A stretch of DNA of 64,000 nt from NCBI RefSeq assembly GCF_002155965.1, contig NZ_MUMH01000029.1, forward strand, positions 41,725-105,724. Direction: 5' to 3'. The DNA comes from Allokutzneria sp. NRRL B-24872. Its GTDB lineage: Bacteria; Actinomycetota; Actinomycetes; Mycobacteriales; Pseudonocardiaceae. How positions within the stretch are numbered: the stretch's first letter is position 1; every line of letters starts with the position of its first letter. The notes under the pieces are model-generated. The model ran no database searches and was not told the DNA's origin. It saw only the letters and a program-made list of their open reading frames with translations. Position numbers and translations under genes: made by a program. Shown piece by piece: positions 61,699 to 64,000 of this stretch.

Positions 61699-63059
61699 CC
61701 GATCCGCACGACGGCACTCCGTTGCCGGACACCACGGGCGTGGCACGGCTGCGTAGCCGCCTGCGCGCGGACTTGCGGGCAGCGTTGCCCGCTCGGATGG
61801 AGGAGTATCAGCGCAGTTCCGGCGTTCCCGTCTCTGCGGGAGTACGTCGGGAGATCGCGCGGGAGATCCTCGCCGAGGTCGTCACCGCGCACACCGAGGC
61901 TGAGCTGATGGACAGCCGTACGCTAGTCGAGCGCGATGACGAGCAGCGGGTGCTCGACCAGGTACTCGACGAACTCCTGGGATTGGGCGGTTTGCAGCCG
62001 CTGCTGGATGACCCCTCGATCGAGACGATCAACGCCAACAGGTGGGATCGGGTGTTCGTTCAGTACCGTGACGGCCGCCGCGCGCAGGTCGCGCCGATCG
62101 CGGCGTCGAACGAGGAGTTGACCGAGCTGGTGCGGATGCTCGCCGCGCGCGCTTCCAGCCAGGAGCGGCGTTTCGACTACGGCTCGCCGACGGTGAATGT
62201 GCAGTTGCCCGATGGGGCGCGGCTGTGCGCGGTGATGGGGGTGACCGCGGGCGGGGTGACCGCGCTGTCGATCCGCCGCCACGGCTACCTCACCGTCACC
62301 CTGCCCCAACTGCGTGAGCGCGGCACGCTCGACGCGGGCCTGACGGAGTTCTTGCGCGCGCTCGTGCGCGCGAGGAAGAACCTGTTGATCACCGGTGGCA
62401 CCGGCGCGGGCAAGACCACCCTGCTGCGGGCGCTGGCCGCCGAGATGGACCCGATGGAGCGTTTGGTGACCGTCGAGGATGCCTTCGAGCTCGCGCTGGA
62501 CCGCGATCCCGACCTCCACGCCGACGTCACCGCCTTGCAGTCCCGTGATCCCAACGTTGAGGGCTCGGGCGAGATCTCTCAAGCCGAGCTGGTGCGTTTG
62601 GGGCTGCGGTTGAGCCCGGACAGGGTCATCGTCGGCGAGATCCGCGGCTCGGAAGTTATCCCGATGTGCAACGCCATGAGCCAGGGCAACGACGGCTCGA
62701 TGGCCACCCTCCACGCCTCCAGCTCCGCGATCGCGTTCACGAGGCTGGCCTCCTACGCCGCCCAGAGCGTCGAACGGCTCCCGCTGGAGGCCACGAACCT
62801 GCTCGTCGCCAGCGCGGTGCACTTCGTCGTGCACCTGGCTCGCACCCGCGACGGCGACCGCGTGCTGTCCTCGATCCGCGAAGTCGTGGGAGCGGAAGGG
62901 CCGCAGGTGATCTCCAACGAGGTCTACCGGCCCGGCCCGGACGACCGTCGCGCTCGTCCCGTCGCCGGGGCGTTGAGCGCCTCCACGTTGGCCGACCTCG
63001 TCGACGTCGGGTTCGATCCGGCGGTGCTGGAGCGGCCCGAGGGGTGGTGGCCGCGATGA
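61695..63059 (+). CDS. tadA: TadA/CpaF-type secretion ATPase
   Basis: ATG 61695 gives 454 residues with Walker A GGTGAGKTT (about residue 233), an Asp box (VTVEDAFELAL), Walker B (PDRVIVGEIRGSE) and a His box (GSMATLHASS). It powers Flp pilus assembly or a related secretion system. It is coupled to genes on both sides. Confidence 0.93.
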   Translation: MTDPHDGTPLPDTTGVARLRSRLRADLRAALPARMEEYQRSSGVPVSAGVRREIAREILAEVVTAHTEAELMDSRTLVERDDEQRVLDQVLDELLGLGGLQPLLDDPSIETINANRWDRVFVQYRDGRRAQVAPIAASNEELTELVRMLAARASSQERRFDYGSPTVNVQLPDGARLCAVMGVTAGGVTALSIRRHGYLTVTLPQLRERGTLDAGLTEFLRALVRARKNLLITGGTGAGKTTLLRALAAEMDPMERLVTVEDAFELALDRDPDLHADVTALQSRDPNVEGSGEISQAELVRLGLRLSPDRVIVGEIRGSEVIPMCNAMSQGNDGSMATLHASSSAIAFTRLASYAAQSVERLPLEATNLLVASAVHFVVHLARTRDGDRVLSSIREVVGAEGPQVISNEVYRPGPDDRRARPVAGALSASTLADLVDVGFDPAVLERPEGWWPR

Positions 63060-63916
63060 CCGCCCCGACCGGCAGCGTCATCGCCGCCGTGCTCGGAGCG
63101 GGCGTCGGCGTCGGCCTGCTGCTGGCTGGTATCGGCTGGTACGGCACACCTGGCCGTGTGCCGCGACCGCGCTCCCGCCGTTCGACAAGGCACGGGGCTC
63201 GGCGCGTCGTCGTGGCGGTCGCGGTCGGCGTGGTGACCGGCGCGGTCACCGGGTGGATCGTCGGCGCGGCGCTGGCCGGCCTCGCCTGCTGGACGCTGCC
63301 CAGGATGCTCGGCCCCGACCGTGAGCATGCCCGGCGGATCGCCCGGGTGGAGGCGATCGCGACCTGGACGGAGATGCTGCGCGACACCCTCTCGGCCGCC
63401 GCCGGCCTGGAGCAGGCCGTCCTCGCCACCACACACCTGGCGCCCGCGGCCATCCGCGACGACCTCACCGTCCTGGCTACACGGATCGCTGCCGGCGAGC
63501 GCCTGGCGCCGGCGCTGCGTCGCCTCGCCGACGAGCTGGGCGACCCGGTCGGGGACCTCGTCATCGCCGCGCTCGTGCTGGCCGCCGACCGGCCGGCCCG
63601 CCACCTCGGCGACGTCCTCGGCTCGCTCGCGCAGGCCGCCCGCGAACACGCCGCGATGCGGATGCGCGTGAGCGCAGGCCGCGCCCGTGCCCGAACCTCG
63701 ATCCGGGTCATCGTCGGCACCACCCTCGCCTTCGCGGTCGCGATCGTGCTGCTCAACCGCGACTACCTGGACGCGTACGACACCGCGGCGGGGCAGCTCG
63801 TCCTGCTCGGCATCGGCGCCTTGTTCGTCGTCGGGTTCGCGTGGTTGGCGCGCATCGCGCGTCTAGACGAACCCGCCCGGTTCCTCACCGCGGAACCCAC
63901 CGAGCAACAGGGGTGA
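63056..63916 (+). CDS. tadB: TadB-like inner-membrane protein (GspF domain)
   Basis: ATG 63056 gives 286 residues with N-terminal helices, a cytoplasmic GspF region (EMLRDTLSAAAGLEQAVLAT, LAPALRRLADELGDPVGDLV) and two C-terminal helices. It forms the pilus assembly platform with TadC. It overlaps TadA and the next gene. Confidence 0.88.
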   Translation: MTAPTGSVIAAVLGAGVGVGLLLAGIGWYGTPGRVPRPRSRRSTRHGARRVVVAVAVGVVTGAVTGWIVGAALAGLACWTLPRMLGPDREHARRIARVEAIATWTEMLRDTLSAAAGLEQAVLATTHLAPAAIRDDLTVLATRIAAGERLAPALRRLADELGDPVGDLVIAALVLAADRPARHLGDVLGSLAQAAREHAAMRMRVSAGRARARTSIRVIVGTTLAFAVAIVLLNRDYLDAYDTAAGQLVLLGIGALFVVGFAWLARIARLDEPARFLTAEPTEQQG

Positions 63917-64000
63917 TGGCCGTGGCGACCGCACTCGCGTTGGGGGCAGGGCTCGGGCTCGGCCTGTGGGCGTTGGCCGTGTGGCTGGTCCCGCCCCGCC
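63916..64000 (+). CDS. TadC-like membrane protein, partial
   Basis: ATG 63916 overlaps the TadB stop. Only the first 28 codons are in the window (hydrophobic ALALGAGLGLGLWALAVWLV). The TadC call rests on gene order. Confidence 0.6.
   Translation, partial: MAVATALALGAGLGLGLWALAVWLVPPR

Noticed and set aside
1..64000. tRNA or rRNA genes and integrase attachment sites
   Set aside because: No tRNA-like T-loop/acceptor pattern, rRNA signature, integrase or transposase was recognised, although tRNA detection by eye is unreliable.

Overview
The DNA is GC-rich, with GTG starts, dense 4-base gene overlaps, XRE/DUF397 regulator pairs, an RbpA-like RNA polymerase factor and a Tad locus. This points to a filamentous actinomycete, probably Pseudonocardiales. 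The order is an inference from gene content, not a phylogenetic result.

Layout. (1) 1-13,850: a complete type I-E CRISPR-Cas locus (cas3, casA, casB, cas7e, cas5e, cas6e, cas1e, cas2e, all on +) between two CRISPR arrays (14 and 29 repeats). The whole block is bracketed by two direct copies of a DUF2637 (SpdA-like) membrane-protein gene; the right copy is frameshifted. (2) 13,976-25,823: a probable defence island. It holds a minus-strand XRE/PD-(D/E)XK/STAND NTPase protein, a divergent HNH/P-loop/Sel1-repeat protein, a further HNH nuclease, two tandem paralogues of unknown family and a small membrane protein. A short degenerate CRISPR-like array (3 repeats, about 61-base period) lies in the 5' region of the STAND gene and is of a different repeat type from the main arrays. 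(3) 25,879-33,873: a class I FxLD lanthipeptide cluster on the minus strand (methyltransferase, precursor peptide, LanB dehydratase, LanC cyclase, thiopeptide-type lyase-like protein, helical-repeat protein), with a strong hairpin between precursor and lanB. (4) 34,104-37,801: an unknown protein coupled to a family 25 glycosyltransferase, then a hexapeptide acyltransferase and an alpha/beta hydrolase on the other strand.

(5) 38,101-50,651: an accessory island of mostly small, translationally coupled genes. It has an XRE/DUF5753 plus DUF397 pair, a family of repeated HTH-like IPxxDPF domain proteins, an RbpA homologue split into two overlapping ORFs, a secreted trypsin-like protease, an MFS exporter and a chain of micro-ORFs. 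The chain ends in a SCP1.201/DddA-like deaminase toxin followed directly by an Imm1-like immunity gene. (6) 50,751-54,677: a minus-strand cassette of XRE regulator, ImmA/IrrE-like metallopeptidase, MAB_1171c-like membrane protein and FAD-dependent oxidoreductase. (7) 55,076-64,000: an HxlR regulator, small lipoproteins and secreted proteins, then a Tad/Flp pilus-type locus (prepilin peptidase, SAF-domain protein, TadZ-like ATPase, TadA, TadB, start of TadC) running off the end of the window.

The first 25 kb concentrates nucleic-acid-targeting immunity. The most unusual items are the mini-array in the 5' region of the STAND gene, the split RbpA, the deaminase toxin/immunity pair, and the DUF2637 direct repeats around the CRISPR-Cas locus.
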